From IMG/VR virus record IMGVR_UViG_3300046721_000158, positions 1-28,193 of that record: a stretch of DNA of 28,193 bases. One strand, given 5' to 3'. Made by a program: the position numbers and the translations under genes. Of this stretch, positions 7,654 to 15,450 are shown one piece after another (positions within the stretch are counted from its first letter, which is position 1; each line of letters opens with the position of its first letter). Below the pieces are notes generated by a model. That model was not told the origin of the DNA, did not search any database, and saw only the letters and a list, made by a program, of their open reading frames with translations. This DNA comes from a virus.

Positions 7654-9124
7654 AGGTCTGCAGATACGGGTTATCAGGCATAGTGCCGAGGGTGAGCTGT
7701 GCTCGCCGCCGGATCTGCTCAAGCGCATCCGATGTCAGCGGGACCGGGTTTTGCTGTCCACCACCAGCCGCGCTGGCGATCTTGCTGGCGTTCTTGGCGG
7801 GGAACAGCGCATTGCCAGCCATATCGCCAATAACACCGCCAGCTAAGCTTGCACCAATCCCAGTGATGCCTTTAGGCGCGAGCGTGTGCCACAACGTGTC
7901 GAGCGGATGAGCCGAGAGCTGATCCATAAAGCCGGGCGCGCCCGATGCAGCCGCGTCTGCAGCCACACCAGCGCCAGGGCCATAATCAAAGCCGCCAGTC
8001 GCAGTCGTGGGCACACCCGCATTCGCCACGCCGGGGCCAAAATCTGCGCCCCCCGCTACCGGCGCGCCAGTAGCATAGTTGGCCTCTGGCAGCGGATTGG
8101 CGACCGTCGCACCTGCCGTGGCGTTGGCCCCAGCCCCAGCCGTAGCATTCGCCCCGGCCCCGGCGGCAGCGGCGCCGCTGGGGATCAGGGCGCCAAGCCC
8201 CGCGCCTGCCGCAGAACCAATAGCCGCGCGCCCAAAATTGTTCAAAAACCCCGCATTGGGATTGACGATCTCGTTGCCAATTCCGCCGCCGATCGCTCCG
8301 CCAGCCGCACCCAAAGCGGCAGAGCCCAGCCCGCCAGCCTCCAGACCCAAACTTGTGCCTATTCCCGGCAGGGCAAACGTGCCAATCGCCGCCAGCGCCA
8401 TCGGCAGGAGCGTTTGTAGATCGAACCCAAACCCTTCTCCCAGACCAGTAACAGGATTGACGCTTTGCTGCAGGTTGCCGACCTGGTGCGCCCGGCTGTC
8501 GCGTCCATGTGCGGCGAAGGCAAGCTGGATCGCCCGATGCAGCTCAGGATGCGCCGCCAAGAGATCCGGCGGCACCATCTGCTCACCACCCGTCGCATGG
8601 ACAAGCTGATTATCGCCGCCACGCCCCAGCGCAGAAGCCATACTCGTGTGCGTCACCGGCCCCTGGATCACCCGCGAAGGATTGAGCATCTGCTCTAAGG
8701 TAGGTGGTGGTGGGGGAGGGGGAGGCGGCCCTTGCGGCGCATTGGGCGTCGGTGGCGGACCCTGCGGCACCTGCGCATTTGGGGTTAGCGGCGGACCCTG
8801 CGGCACTTGCGCGTTGGGGGTCGGCGGCGGCTGGCCCGGCGCCCCCGGTATCGGCAGCGGCACGTTTAAACCAGCCGTGCGCCGGGCGACGCCAGGAGCT
8901 AAGGCCCCAGGCAAGCCAGGCGCTGGGTTGGCCGCTGCGGCAGCGGGAGACCCTGCACCCATGTATTGCGCAGCAAGGAGCTGTTGCACCTGCTGCGACA
9001 GGGGGTCAGCTGCCGACGCATCTGGCGGAGCCGCTGCTGCTGGCACGGCAGCAGGAGCTGCCCCCGCCGCCGGGGGTGTGCCAGAGACTGCCGCTAGCGC
9101 GGCCAGCTCCGGGGAAATAGCCAT
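7604..9124 (-). CDS. Putative internal virion protein, Pro/Ala-rich with glycine-zipper hydrophobic region
   Basis: 506 residues, starting in a TGATG overlap with the preceding 80-residue gene. The first 140 residues are Ala/Pro-rich and carry a 12-residue repeat (PPLTPNAQVPQG) and a run of nine prolines. Residues 168-190 (GRGGDNQLVHATGGEQMVPP) resemble the GDT-x-x-AH-x-x-x-GE motif common in phage virion proteins near the tail genes. Residues 236-340 are hydrophobic and Gly/Ala-rich (ALGAAGGAIGGGIGNEI, AAIGSAAGAGLGALIP), a glycine-zipper pattern typical of membrane-active ejection proteins. No enzyme motif is visible. The final 50 bases overlap the acetyltransferase frame if that gene starts at its upstream ATG. 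Ejection role is inferred. Confidence 0.7.
   Translation of the reverse strand: MAISPELAALAAVSGTPPAAGAAPAAVPAAAAPPDASAADPLSQQVQQLLAAQYMGAGSPAAAAANPAPGLPGALAPGVARRTAGLNVPLPIPGAPGQPPPTPNAQVPQGPPLTPNAQVPQGPPPTPNAPQGPPPPPPPPPTLEQMLNPSRVIQGPVTHTSMASALGRGGDNQLVHATGGEQMVPPDLLAAHPELHRAIQLAFAAHGRDSRAHQVGNLQQSVNPVTGLGEGFGFDLQTLLPMALAAIGTFALPGIGTSLGLEAGGLGSAALGAAGGAIGGGIGNEIVNPNAGFLNNFGRAAIGSAAGAGLGALIPSGAAAAGAGANATAGAGANATAGATVANPLPEANYATGAPVAGGADFGPGVANAGVPTTATGGFDYGPGAGVAADAAASGAPGFMDQLSAHPLDTLWHTLAPKGITGIGASLAGGVIGDMAGNALFPAKNASKIASAAGGGQQNPVPLTSDALEQIRRRAQLTLGTMPDNPYLQTYGASPATPPVRFLNFS
8729..8830 (-). repeat. Coding 36-bp tandem repeat, followed by a poly-proline run
   Basis: Residues 99-132 of the 506-residue protein hold two full 12-residue units (PPPTPNAQVPQG, PPLTPNAQVPQG) and a shortened third lacking two residues (PPPTPNAPQG). 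The nucleotide copies are close to identical, and a nine-proline run (down to about 8702) follows directly. Confidence 0.8.
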
Positions 9125-9366
9125 CAGGTCACCGGCGGCGGCCGCGGCACTGGGTCGTAATCCCCCTGGACGATGGGATGCTTGTCGACGCCATTCGATC
9201 CAGCGGGAGCCGTCTGCTCCGGCGGCGGCTGCAGCTGATCCAGCAGCAGCTTCTCGATCGGGCCCGCCAGCTTATGCGGCAGCTCGCCCAACCCGGCGAT
9301 GACCACATTCCACTGCTGCGCTTCGAGCTTTGCCGCCAGTACCGTGTCGGGATTGATCGGCGTCAT
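9124..9366 (-). CDS. Small hypothetical phage protein (80 aa)
   Basis: 80 residues with a convincing ribosome site (GGAGG six bases before the ATG). The N-terminal half (MTPINPDTVLAAKLEAQQWN, then GELPHKLAGPIEKLLLDQL) is likely helical; the C-terminal third is Pro-rich. It is followed by a TGATG overlap with the next gene. No function is recognised; it lies between the tail hub and the ejection proteins, so a minor virion or chaperone role is possible. Confidence 0.65.
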   Translation of the reverse strand: MTPINPDTVLAAKLEAQQWNVVIAGLGELPHKLAGPIEKLLLDQLQPPPEQTAPAGSNGVDKHPIVQGDYDPVPRPPPVT

Positions 9367-9377
9367 GTTGCCTCCAG

Positions 9378-9638
9378 TTACGTTGTTGCGTCCCTAACAA
9401 GCCCAATCTTCACCAAAGCGCCAATAAGCGATGTCAAGACAGCCTTGGTGTTTGGGTCGGCAACCGCAGAAAGCCTGCCGGTGATTACCTGCGGGCTTTG
9501 CAAGCTCAGCTGCAACCGCGACTCGTCCTCGATCAGGCCACCGGCAACGCGCGCCCAATCTTCAAGATTGATCGCCCATTTGCACGGATCCTTGGGGTAA
9601 TCGGTCCCGCGCGGCGGGCGTGGCAAGGTAATCGACAT
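9378..9638 (-). CDS. Small hypothetical phage protein (86 aa)
   Basis: 86 residues from the ATG that overlaps the tail hub stop as TGATG. A longer reading upstream would lie wholly inside the hub gene and is not supported. The sequence MSITLPRPPRGTDYPKDPCK is followed by likely helices (WAINLEDWARVAGGLIEDES; NTKAVLTSLIGALVKIGLV). Not recognised as any named family. Its tight coupling to the hub gene suggests a small tail or ejection accessory. Confidence 0.65.
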   Translation of the reverse strand: MSITLPRPPRGTDYPKDPCKWAINLEDWARVAGGLIEDESRLQLSLQSPQVITGRLSAVADPNTKAVLTSLIGALVKIGLVRDATT

Positions 9639-11680
9639 CAGCGCGATCCCCCCGGCTGGATGTAGGCCCGGCATACGCCGAGACGCCAATCCCCACCAGG
9701 CGTGTTGGACTCCAGCCGGTAGCCGATCGCCGCACCCGCCTCGCGCAGATCGACGTGATCGCCCGCCTGATTGAGGGTGAACGGGCCCGACGAGTCGATA
9801 GGATCCTGGCTGTTATCGGGGCGCAGCTGAACCCGCAATGTCATCGGCCCCTTTTGGTTTCTGACATCAGGCCAAAAAGCAAAAATGTCCATGTTGACAT
9901 TGCCGTCTTCGAGATCGATCTGCGCAGCCTCGATATAGCTGTCGATCGGCGAGCCATCGTAATCGTCGGTGCCAGTGTATTCCTCGTAGAGGATCAACCC
10001 GTTTGGCAGAAAGCTGATCGGGCAGTCGAACAGCTCGCGATCGAGCCAGGTGGTGATCGTCGCAAAGCCCGGGGTCCACACATTGGTCAGCACGTTGTAG
10101 ATCAGGTAGCGGTTGATCTCGCTCTGGTTCAGCTCTTGATAAAGAATGATCAACTCATTCTGAGAGGCGTAAGGCCCCATAAAGATCTTGGTCCGCTGGC
10201 GCCGGTCGATATTCTGGAAGAACCACTCGCGAATATCATCGCTCGGCAGCTGACTGAGCCCGCCATCCCATTTCCAAAACGCCCCATCGCCGACCCAGTA
10301 GCCCGCTTCGCCAAGCACGCAACCGGCATGCGGCCCAAAGATGCCGGTTCCGTTGCCGAGCCCGAGGGTGGTGAAGATAAGGTCGTCGTTGCGCCATTGA
10401 TGGGTAAACGCCTGCGTATCAGTCCATAGAAGATTAACACCGTTGCGTATTACCCTGCCTGTTATTAGGCGCGAGCCGCCTTGGATCCGGCGGTCCTCGT
10501 TGGCGGTGTTGCTTTCTGACGTCAGCCAATCAGTCGGGTCGAGCTGGTCGGCCCAGCGCAGCTTGAGCTTTACGCCGTCGGTGCCCAGGGCCGTGATATA
10601 GCGCTCGGGCGTGACAAACATGCCTTCGCACTGAGTCGGCGCGCCGTACAGCTCGACCGCGCGAATATTGAGGTTCTTGGTGTTGGGATCCCACTTGTAG
10701 ATCCCCCCGCCATTTGGATTGGCGAGCAGCCACTCGCCATAGGCGTCGAGGTGCCAGTAGCGGATATCGACGCGGAGCGTGCCCGTCCGCAGCGTGCCGT
10801 AGGTGCTGAGACCGTACCGGCCGAGACCGTAGCCATGATAATCGGCCGCGGTGTCGAGACCGCCCGCCAGCTCCAGCTGGACCCGCACAGCGCTGCCGCC
10901 GCCAACCGCGGTCGATGTCGCGTTGCTCGGCATCGTGATGGTGTAATCGTTGGTGTGCACGCTCTGGATCGTGTGCGTGCCATTGACGTTGAGCCCACCA
11001 ACCGGGGTTGCGCCCGAGATGATGACGACGTCCTTCTCGGCCGAATTATTGTTAGGGTGCGAGATCACCACGTTGGGCGATCCTGCTGTGGTCGATAGCG
11101 GGTTCGCCGCCAGCAGCAGGTGGTAATAGGTATAACTCAGCGTCCCGCCGCCACCGGTCGCCGTCGAGGTCGCCATGGTCCCGGCATCGATCGTGTAGTG
11201 GTCGGCATCGATAACCGACGTGACCAGGTAGACGCCAGCAATCGTCAAACCGCCGACCGGCGCGCTCGCCACCAGCTGCACCCAGTCATTGAGCATCAGC
11301 AAATGCGCGGTATCAAACACCGTGACGGTCGACGAGCCCGAGCTGGTCGACAGCGGTCCGATAAGCGTTCCGGCGGTCAGCTTGCGCAGCGGGGTGACGT
11401 CGTAGAGTGTGGCATTTTCGTAGACGTAAAGCTTTGAACTGGTACCGAGCGCGAGACGCTTATTGGTGTGGTTGTCCTCCCACTGCAGCGCGCCGCGACA
11501 GATGCCGACAAAAGACTGGATACCTTCGTCAAACAAATCGCGGCCGCCGCGCTTCTCGGGAAAACCACCCTGAAACCGCACCCACTGCGAGTCGACATAA
11601 CGCCCGGGCTGACTGTACGGCGTGTTCGACTTGACCACGCCGGGCGGCACCTGGATGCGCGTCATGCCCGGCACCGGCAT
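9638..11680 (-). CDS. Tail hub/nozzle protein, P22 gp10-like (packaged DNA stabilisation)
   Basis: 680 residues. The N-terminus (MTRIQVPPGVVKSNTPYSQPGRYVDSQWVRF, cited here in pieces: start, then GVVKSNT and WVRFQGGFPEKRGG) is typical of gp10-type stabilisation/nozzle proteins, which plug and extend the portal channel of short-tailed phages. The rest is beta-rich with repeated Trp/Gly motifs (LYVYENATLYDVTP, WHLDAYGEWLLA, GIYKWDPNTKNL, YWVGDGAFWKWDGG, YLIYNVLTNVWTPGF), as expected for a beta-propeller-like body. It is about 200 residues longer than P22 gp10; part of this is a duplicated beta module at residues 108-264. The ATG overlaps the adaptor stop as TGATG, and the position after the adaptor fits the tail assembly order. 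Family assignment rests on pattern memory, not a search. Confidence 0.75.
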   Translation of the reverse strand: MPVPGMTRIQVPPGVVKSNTPYSQPGRYVDSQWVRFQGGFPEKRGGRDLFDEGIQSFVGICRGALQWEDNHTNKRLALGTSSKLYVYENATLYDVTPLRKLTAGTLIGPLSTSSGSSTVTVFDTAHLLMLNDWVQLVASAPVGGLTIAGVYLVTSVIDADHYTIDAGTMATSTATGGGGTLSYTYYHLLLAANPLSTTAGSPNVVISHPNNNSAEKDVVIISGATPVGGLNVNGTHTIQSVHTNDYTITMPSNATSTAVGGGSAVRVQLELAGGLDTAADYHGYGLGRYGLSTYGTLRTGTLRVDIRYWHLDAYGEWLLANPNGGGIYKWDPNTKNLNIRAVELYGAPTQCEGMFVTPERYITALGTDGVKLKLRWADQLDPTDWLTSESNTANEDRRIQGGSRLITGRVIRNGVNLLWTDTQAFTHQWRNDDLIFTTLGLGNGTGIFGPHAGCVLGEAGYWVGDGAFWKWDGGLSQLPSDDIREWFFQNIDRRQRTKIFMGPYASQNELIILYQELNQSEINRYLIYNVLTNVWTPGFATITTWLDRELFDCPISFLPNGLILYEEYTGTDDYDGSPIDSYIEAAQIDLEDGNVNMDIFAFWPDVRNQKGPMTLRVQLRPDNSQDPIDSSGPFTLNQAGDHVDLREAGAAIGYRLESNTPGGDWRLGVCRAYIQPGGSR

Positions 11681-12321
11681 CAGGCAAACTCCACCGGCGC
11701 GTCGCTGGCACGATCGACGATATCGCTGAGCCCCTGGATCTCGTTCTTCTCGGCCTCGAAGATATTCATCCAGTAGGTCCGGTCAAAAGAACCCTGACCG
11801 GCCTCCTTCTCAAACTCGACCGAAAGCAACATGCAGGCGCTGCGCAGCAGGCGCGGATAAAGCCGGGTCAGCCAATTGGTCGGATTGTCAACGCTGAGGT
11901 CAGCTGGCACCTGGTAATAGGTCAAAAGGTAGGGGTATTCATGATCGGGGACCGCGTCAAAAGACAACCCTTCAGCGGTGATATAGTACCAGCCCGGCGT
12001 CTCCAGGATGCGCGAACCATTGACGTCGTAATTGTAATGCGCCTGCAGCGCCCGCTCATCGCCGCGCTTTAGCCGCGTGTTGTAATTACCGGTGATGCGG
12101 AACTCCCGCGCATCGATAAAATCATCCGGCACATCGATAAAAGCCTGGCCGTAGATCATAAAATCCTCGACCTCGGCCTTCATCCGCCAGTGCTTCAGCC
12201 GCGTGTAGATATAAGCCTGCGCCTCGGTGAGGATCGTCGGGCCGTCTGTCGTATCGCGGTTGATCCAGTTGGCGATCGAACCCGGCACGACCTTAGAAGC
12301 GACCAGCGTGGCGTAATCCAT
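11680..12321 (-). CDS. Head-tail adaptor protein, SU10-type phage adaptor
   Basis: 213 residues with a strong ribosome site (AAAGGAGG before ATG). The pattern YIYTRLKHWRMKAEVEDF, then IDVPDDFIDAREFRITG, a central beta stretch (ETPGWYYITAEGLSFDAVPD), YLLTYYQVPADLSVDNPTNW and LYPRLLRSACMLLSVEF matches the family of adaptors that sit below the portal ring (SU10/P22 gp4 class): LP-x-DF near the start, a YY-x-x-P loop, then NWL and a C-terminal helix. Its place before the gp10-like hub supports this. Length is within the range of the family. Confidence 0.75.
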   Translation of the reverse strand: MDYATLVASKVVPGSIANWINRDTTDGPTILTEAQAYIYTRLKHWRMKAEVEDFMIYGQAFIDVPDDFIDAREFRITGNYNTRLKRGDERALQAHYNYDVNGSRILETPGWYYITAEGLSFDAVPDHEYPYLLTYYQVPADLSVDNPTNWLTRLYPRLLRSACMLLSVEFEKEAGQGSFDRTYWMNIFEAEKNEIQGLSDIVDRASDAPVEFA

Positions 12322-12333
12322 GACCGGCCTCCT

Positions 12334-13941
12334 TTAATCGCTCGCCAGCTGGAGCTTATTCTCCAGTCCGAGGGCAAAAGCGATCGCGTCATAAACCACC
12401 TCGGGCGCGATGTTGACGGCGCACAGCGCGCCGCCCGGCTTCTCGACCCAATGGCAATCTTCCCAGGTGTAGTGCATCGCGTGGCACGGGTGGCAGGGAC
12501 AATCGACCGGCTCCAGCACCACAGTGCGGTGCCAATGCTTGGTCAGGTTTTCGTGGCCGCTATGGCTCAGCATGACCACCTTGGGCACCCGGAGCATCGC
12601 CGCTGCGTTTAATGCCCCGGTTTCGGGGCCAATTATCACATCGGCCTGCTCGATAAAGGCCAGGCTGCGGCGGATGTCCCAATCCCCGGCATGCACCAGC
12701 AACCGGTTAAAATCGATCGGCGCATCAGAGCCGAGCATTTGGGCCGCATCGGGATGACTCAGCGCGATCTCGACCATCGAAGCCAGATCAGCCTCGCCCG
12801 GGCCGCCAAACAGTACCACGGTAGCGTCGGTGCGCTGCAGCAGCCAGCCGACCACCACCTGGGTCCAGGGATAGGTCTTATGAAACGAAGTGCCGCTGAG
12901 CGCCCAGTAGACGATCGGCCCCGGCTCGATCTCGGCGCGATCATGCGCAGCTTGCGATCGCTCAGCTAGGGTTGAATAGAACCGCGCCCCGGCGAAATCG
13001 TCATACGGCACGCCAGCGATATCGTGCTGCCGCTCCAGGTAATTGACATGACCAGCGATGCGGCGCCGCGCCTCTAGATCGTGCCAGTGATTGCTGCGGC
13101 CACGCACCATCAGCAGCGCCACCTCGACGCTCTCCGACAGATTGATCACCTTGTCGAAGCGGGTCTGCAGCGTGCGCAGATAGGGCTCCAGGCTGTGGTT
13201 CGGCACCTGGTCCTTATCCTGCACCCACCAGGCATCGACGTGGGGGTTGTGCCGTACCACCTCCTGGCCCTTTGGCGTGGTGCAGACAGTGACGTGGTAG
13301 CCCTGCTCCTTGAGGCCGGGCAGCACCGTCGACATCATGATCATGTCGCCGATCGCGCCAAACCTAACGACCAGCGCCCGCTTCTTGCCCTTGGGGTTCC
13401 GCTCCCAGGGATCGATCAAGCACTCATGATCGCCCAGCTCCGCCTTGCGGTAGACCTGGAAGAAGCTGTACTCGTCGCCCTCACTGCGCACCTCGTTTTC
13501 GACCAGCCGCCAGGGGCCGATCCGATCCATGTGCCTGACGATGTCGCCGGGATCGAAATCATGCTTATGCGCCGGGTTTGCGTCCTCTTCACCGACATGC
13601 GGGTAGAAGTCGGCGTGCGGCAAATAGAGCACCAAATGGCCGCCCGGCTTGATGACGCGCCACCATTCTCGCAATGTCGCTTCGGTATCTTCGAGGTCTT
13701 CGAGGGTATGGCTAGAGAAGACAAAATCGAGCCCGCCATCGGCGAACATTCCGAGGCTGTCGGCCTCGGCAACGACGTCGACCTCGGACCCGGAATTACG
13801 ATCGACGCCGATCATATGCGGCCAGCATTTGCGGCCCAGCGCGCAACCGATATCGAGACCGAGGCCGCGCGTGTAAGGCACGACAAAACTAGCGATCTTG
13901 TCCTGCTCGTTACCCTGGCTGGTCTCGCGGCTCCAGGTCAT
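12334..13941 (-). CDS. Fusion of SAM-dependent methyltransferase and GT9 (heptosyltransferase-like) glycosyltransferase
   Basis: 535 residues, start in an ATGA overlap with the preceding gene. Residues 1-170 form a class I methyltransferase: motif I GLDIGCALGRKCWPHMIGVD (28-47), acidic D47 for SAM ribose, FSSHTLEDLED (75-85) and WWRVIKPGGHLVLYLPH (93-109), a Methyltransf_11-like pattern. Residues 188-530 form a GT-B glycosyltransferase of family GT9: ALVVRFGAIGDMIMMSTVLP at its start, then GPIVYWALSG and the nucleotide-sugar site GPETGALNAAAMLRVPKVVM (438-457), with a Cys/His cluster DCPCHPCHAMHYTWEDCHW at 480-498. GT9 enzymes usually add heptose or related sugars to LPS. Here both halves lie among virion genes, so decoration of a virion protein, a small glycan or the host surface are all possible; the sequence does not decide. 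Confidence 0.85.
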   Translation of the reverse strand: MTWSRETSQGNEQDKIASFVVPYTRGLGLDIGCALGRKCWPHMIGVDRNSGSEVDVVAEADSLGMFADGGLDFVFSSHTLEDLEDTEATLREWWRVIKPGGHLVLYLPHADFYPHVGEEDANPAHKHDFDPGDIVRHMDRIGPWRLVENEVRSEGDEYSFFQVYRKAELGDHECLIDPWERNPKGKKRALVVRFGAIGDMIMMSTVLPGLKEQGYHVTVCTTPKGQEVVRHNPHVDAWWVQDKDQVPNHSLEPYLRTLQTRFDKVINLSESVEVALLMVRGRSNHWHDLEARRRIAGHVNYLERQHDIAGVPYDDFAGARFYSTLAERSQAAHDRAEIEPGPIVYWALSGTSFHKTYPWTQVVVGWLLQRTDATVVLFGGPGEADLASMVEIALSHPDAAQMLGSDAPIDFNRLLVHAGDWDIRRSLAFIEQADVIIGPETGALNAAAMLRVPKVVMLSHSGHENLTKHWHRTVVLEPVDCPCHPCHAMHYTWEDCHWVEKPGGALCAVNIAPEVVYDAIAFALGLENKLQLASD

Positions 13942-14312
13942 TCCCCGGCCTCACAGACTGCGGCAGCGCGATCGAGCATCTCGTGGATTTCCACAAGCGT
14001 GCGCTCCGGCTGGTCTTCCCACGCCTCGTCCCACCAACCGTTGTCGCTACCTTTGGGCGGCGCCAACCGGTACATCAACTCCATACTTGCGATCGTCAGT
14101 TGATCACAGGCGTCGCTGTGCTCCTGGACTCGGTCAGTAATCGCCTGGAAGATCGCCATAGCCATATCGAGACGGCGATCCGGCGCCGAGCGCGGCTTGT
14201 ACCATTCATGGAAGAGGTCGGTGCCTGGCGCAACGCTCGGGTGCAACCATTTATCTTCGGTCGAAATCAAGGCTTTTGCCGCCCGAAAGATGTCAGCGGT
14301 CAGCTGGGTCAT
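13938..14312 (-). CDS. Hypothetical phage protein (124 aa)
   Basis: 124 residues from the ATG in an ATGA overlap with the upstream gene; a reading extended 14 codons further lies inside that gene and is not supported. It looks all-helical: FRAAKALISTEDKW, RRLDMAMAIFQAITDRVQ, CDQLTIASMELMYRLAPP, then an acidic C-terminus with WWDEAWEDQPERTLVEIHEML. The first helix weakly recalls the DUF6197 start, which is not enough to assign it. It overlaps the methyltransferase-glycosyltransferase start, so the two are probably translated together. Confidence 0.65.
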   Translation of the reverse strand: MTQLTADIFRAAKALISTEDKWLHPSVAPGTDLFHEWYKPRSAPDRRLDMAMAIFQAITDRVQEHSDACDQLTIASMELMYRLAPPKGSDNGWWDEAWEDQPERTLVEIHEMLDRAAAVCEAGE

Positions 14313-14629
14313 TCGGCCTCCAGCGAGGCGATCGCCGCTTCGCGCCCCTGCCACTCATCGCCGCGCACCTCGACGAGGCCGCGCAGCGTGTCGTCATCCA
14401 TCGCCCGGTAGCCAGCAACCGGCGCCGCCGACGGCATCGGCGCTGCCGGGACGGCGAGCGATCCCCGCGGCGGCGCCTTTGGCGCAGCCTTTGGCCGCGC
14501 GTTCGGGAACTGCCCCGGCAGCGGCTCGCCTGCGGCATTAAACTCGATCCCCTCCTGGAAGTAGCCGACGAGCCCGCCAGGCGACCACACCTCCGAGAAG
14601 GGCCGAGCGCGATCAAGCTTCCACGGCAT
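14309..14629 (-). CDS. Hypothetical phage protein (106 aa), Pro/Ala-rich centre
   Basis: 106 residues. The ordered N-terminus (MPWKLDRARPFSEVWSPGG, then GYFQEGIEFNAAGEPLPG) is followed by a Pro/Ala linker and a short acidic C-terminal helix (DDDTLRGLVEVRGDEWQGRE). The start is one base after the previous stop and the end overlaps the next gene as ATGA. The N-terminal part, with a Trp and a YFQEGIEFNAAGE stretch, is a form I have seen in small proteins of podovirus head regions, without a known function. Confidence 0.65.
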   Translation of the reverse strand: MPWKLDRARPFSEVWSPGGLVGYFQEGIEFNAAGEPLPGQFPNARPKAAPKAPPRGSLAVPAAPMPSAAPVAGYRAMDDDTLRGLVEVRGDEWQGREAAIASLEAE

Positions 14630-14630
14630 C

Positions 14631-14879
14631 TCAGGTGCGCGGTCTGGGCGACGCCTTGCACTGCTCAGGCGGGTCGCTCTTGGCGCTGGTGATCTTTCCC
14701 ATCACGCCTTCGCTGTTCCTGTCGAGATCGGACATTGACCGGCCCGGCATACTCGACCGGTAGTCGTAGATGCCGCCCTCCGGGCTCGTCGAATGATCGC
14801 TCATCGGGATATTGTCCGACACGCCTTGAGCATTCGGCTCAGGGCCGCCCATCGGCCGGGGGTAAACTTTGCTCGGCAT
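14631..14879 (-). CDS. Hypothetical phage protein (82 aa)
   Basis: 82 residues preceded by AGAGGAGG, a strong ribosome site. Polar, Ser/Pro/Gly/Asp-rich and probably disordered, with repeated MS-x-D turns (NIPMSDHS, GRSMSDLDRN) and VMGKITSAK. It is one of a set of short, polar genes downstream of the coat protein. No family is recognised. Confidence 0.6.
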   Translation of the reverse strand: MPSKVYPRPMGGPEPNAQGVSDNIPMSDHSTSPEGGIYDYRSSMPGRSMSDLDRNSEGVMGKITSAKSDPPEQCKASPRPRT

Positions 14880-14891
14880 TGCTCGCCTCCT

Positions 14892-15152
14892 CTAATATTT
14901 GGACGGCATCTTCCCCGTCACCTTGCGCGCAGCCGGTGTCGCGCCCGCCATGTACATCTCGTCCTCGTCCTTCATGTCGGTCGGACCCTCGGCCTCACCG
15001 CCGGTGACGCTCTTCGCGGTCTGGCCAAAATCGGTCGAGTGACGCAGGTTCTGCGTGTCCTCCGGGCGCGGCGGGCCGCCACTGAGGTCGCGCGTGCGCA
15101 GATGGTTGTCGTCGACGAACTTGGCGCTCTTGCGCGGGTCGCTATAAGCCAT
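14892..15152 (-). CDS. Hypothetical phage protein (86 aa)
   Basis: 86 residues with a near-consensus ribosome site (AGGAGGT), which overlaps the previous stop codon. Polar and charged, rich in Asp, Lys, Arg and Thr (DPRKSAKFVDDNHLRTRDLS; GPTDMKDEDEMYM), and ending KVTGKMPSKY. Its C-terminal GKMPSK and the MPSK start of the next protein hint at related peptides, but this may be chance. Not recognised. Confidence 0.6.
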   Translation of the reverse strand: MAYSDPRKSAKFVDDNHLRTRDLSGGPPRPEDTQNLRHSTDFGQTAKSVTGGEAEGPTDMKDEDEMYMAGATPAARKVTGKMPSKY

Positions 15153-15162
15153 GGCTTACCTC

Positions 15163-15450
15163 CTAGCGGTCAGCAGCGATCGGCAGGCGCGGCAGGAAGC
15201 CGTGCAGCTTCTCGGTCAGCACCAGCGAGTCGGTGCCGGTATCGAGCGGCCCCATCGGCCCCATCGGCATCACGCCGATCCTGCTGTCGCTGTCGCTGTC
15301 GGGGACGGTGAGGCAACCGGCGCTGATATCCTGCGCCGTCGCGCCGTAGCCGAGGTCGGCCTCGATCGCCCGCCGCTTGAGATCGTCGCCGCCGATCCCG
15401 CCATTGGGCATGTCGCGGCCATTGCCTTGGTCCATTTGATCCTGTGCCAT
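15163..15450 (-). CDS. Hypothetical phage protein (95 aa)
   Basis: 95 residues from the ATG at 15450, chosen because GGAGG stands eight bases upstream; a start 15 codons earlier would lie in the palindrome and has no ribosome site. The sequence includes RRAIEADLGYGATAQDIS, a polar DSDSDSRIG stretch, MPMGPMGPLDTG and KLHGFLPRLPIA. It is the first gene after the coat protein. Not recognised; a minor head protein is possible. Confidence 0.6.
   Translation of the reverse strand: MAQDQMDQGNGRDMPNGGIGGDDLKRRAIEADLGYGATAQDISAGCLTVPDSDSDSRIGVMPMGPMGPLDTGTDSLVLTEKLHGFLPRLPIAADR

Noticed and set aside
8702-8830. CRISPR-like or other regular repeat near the poly-proline coding region
   Set aside because: The repeat is in frame with a gene, has no spacers, and codes for Pro-rich linker sequence.
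13081-14103. Plus-strand open frame of about 340 codons opposite the methyltransferase-glycosyltransferase
   Set aside because: Antisense shadow; the minus-strand frame shows clear enzyme motifs and starts with a coupled ATG.
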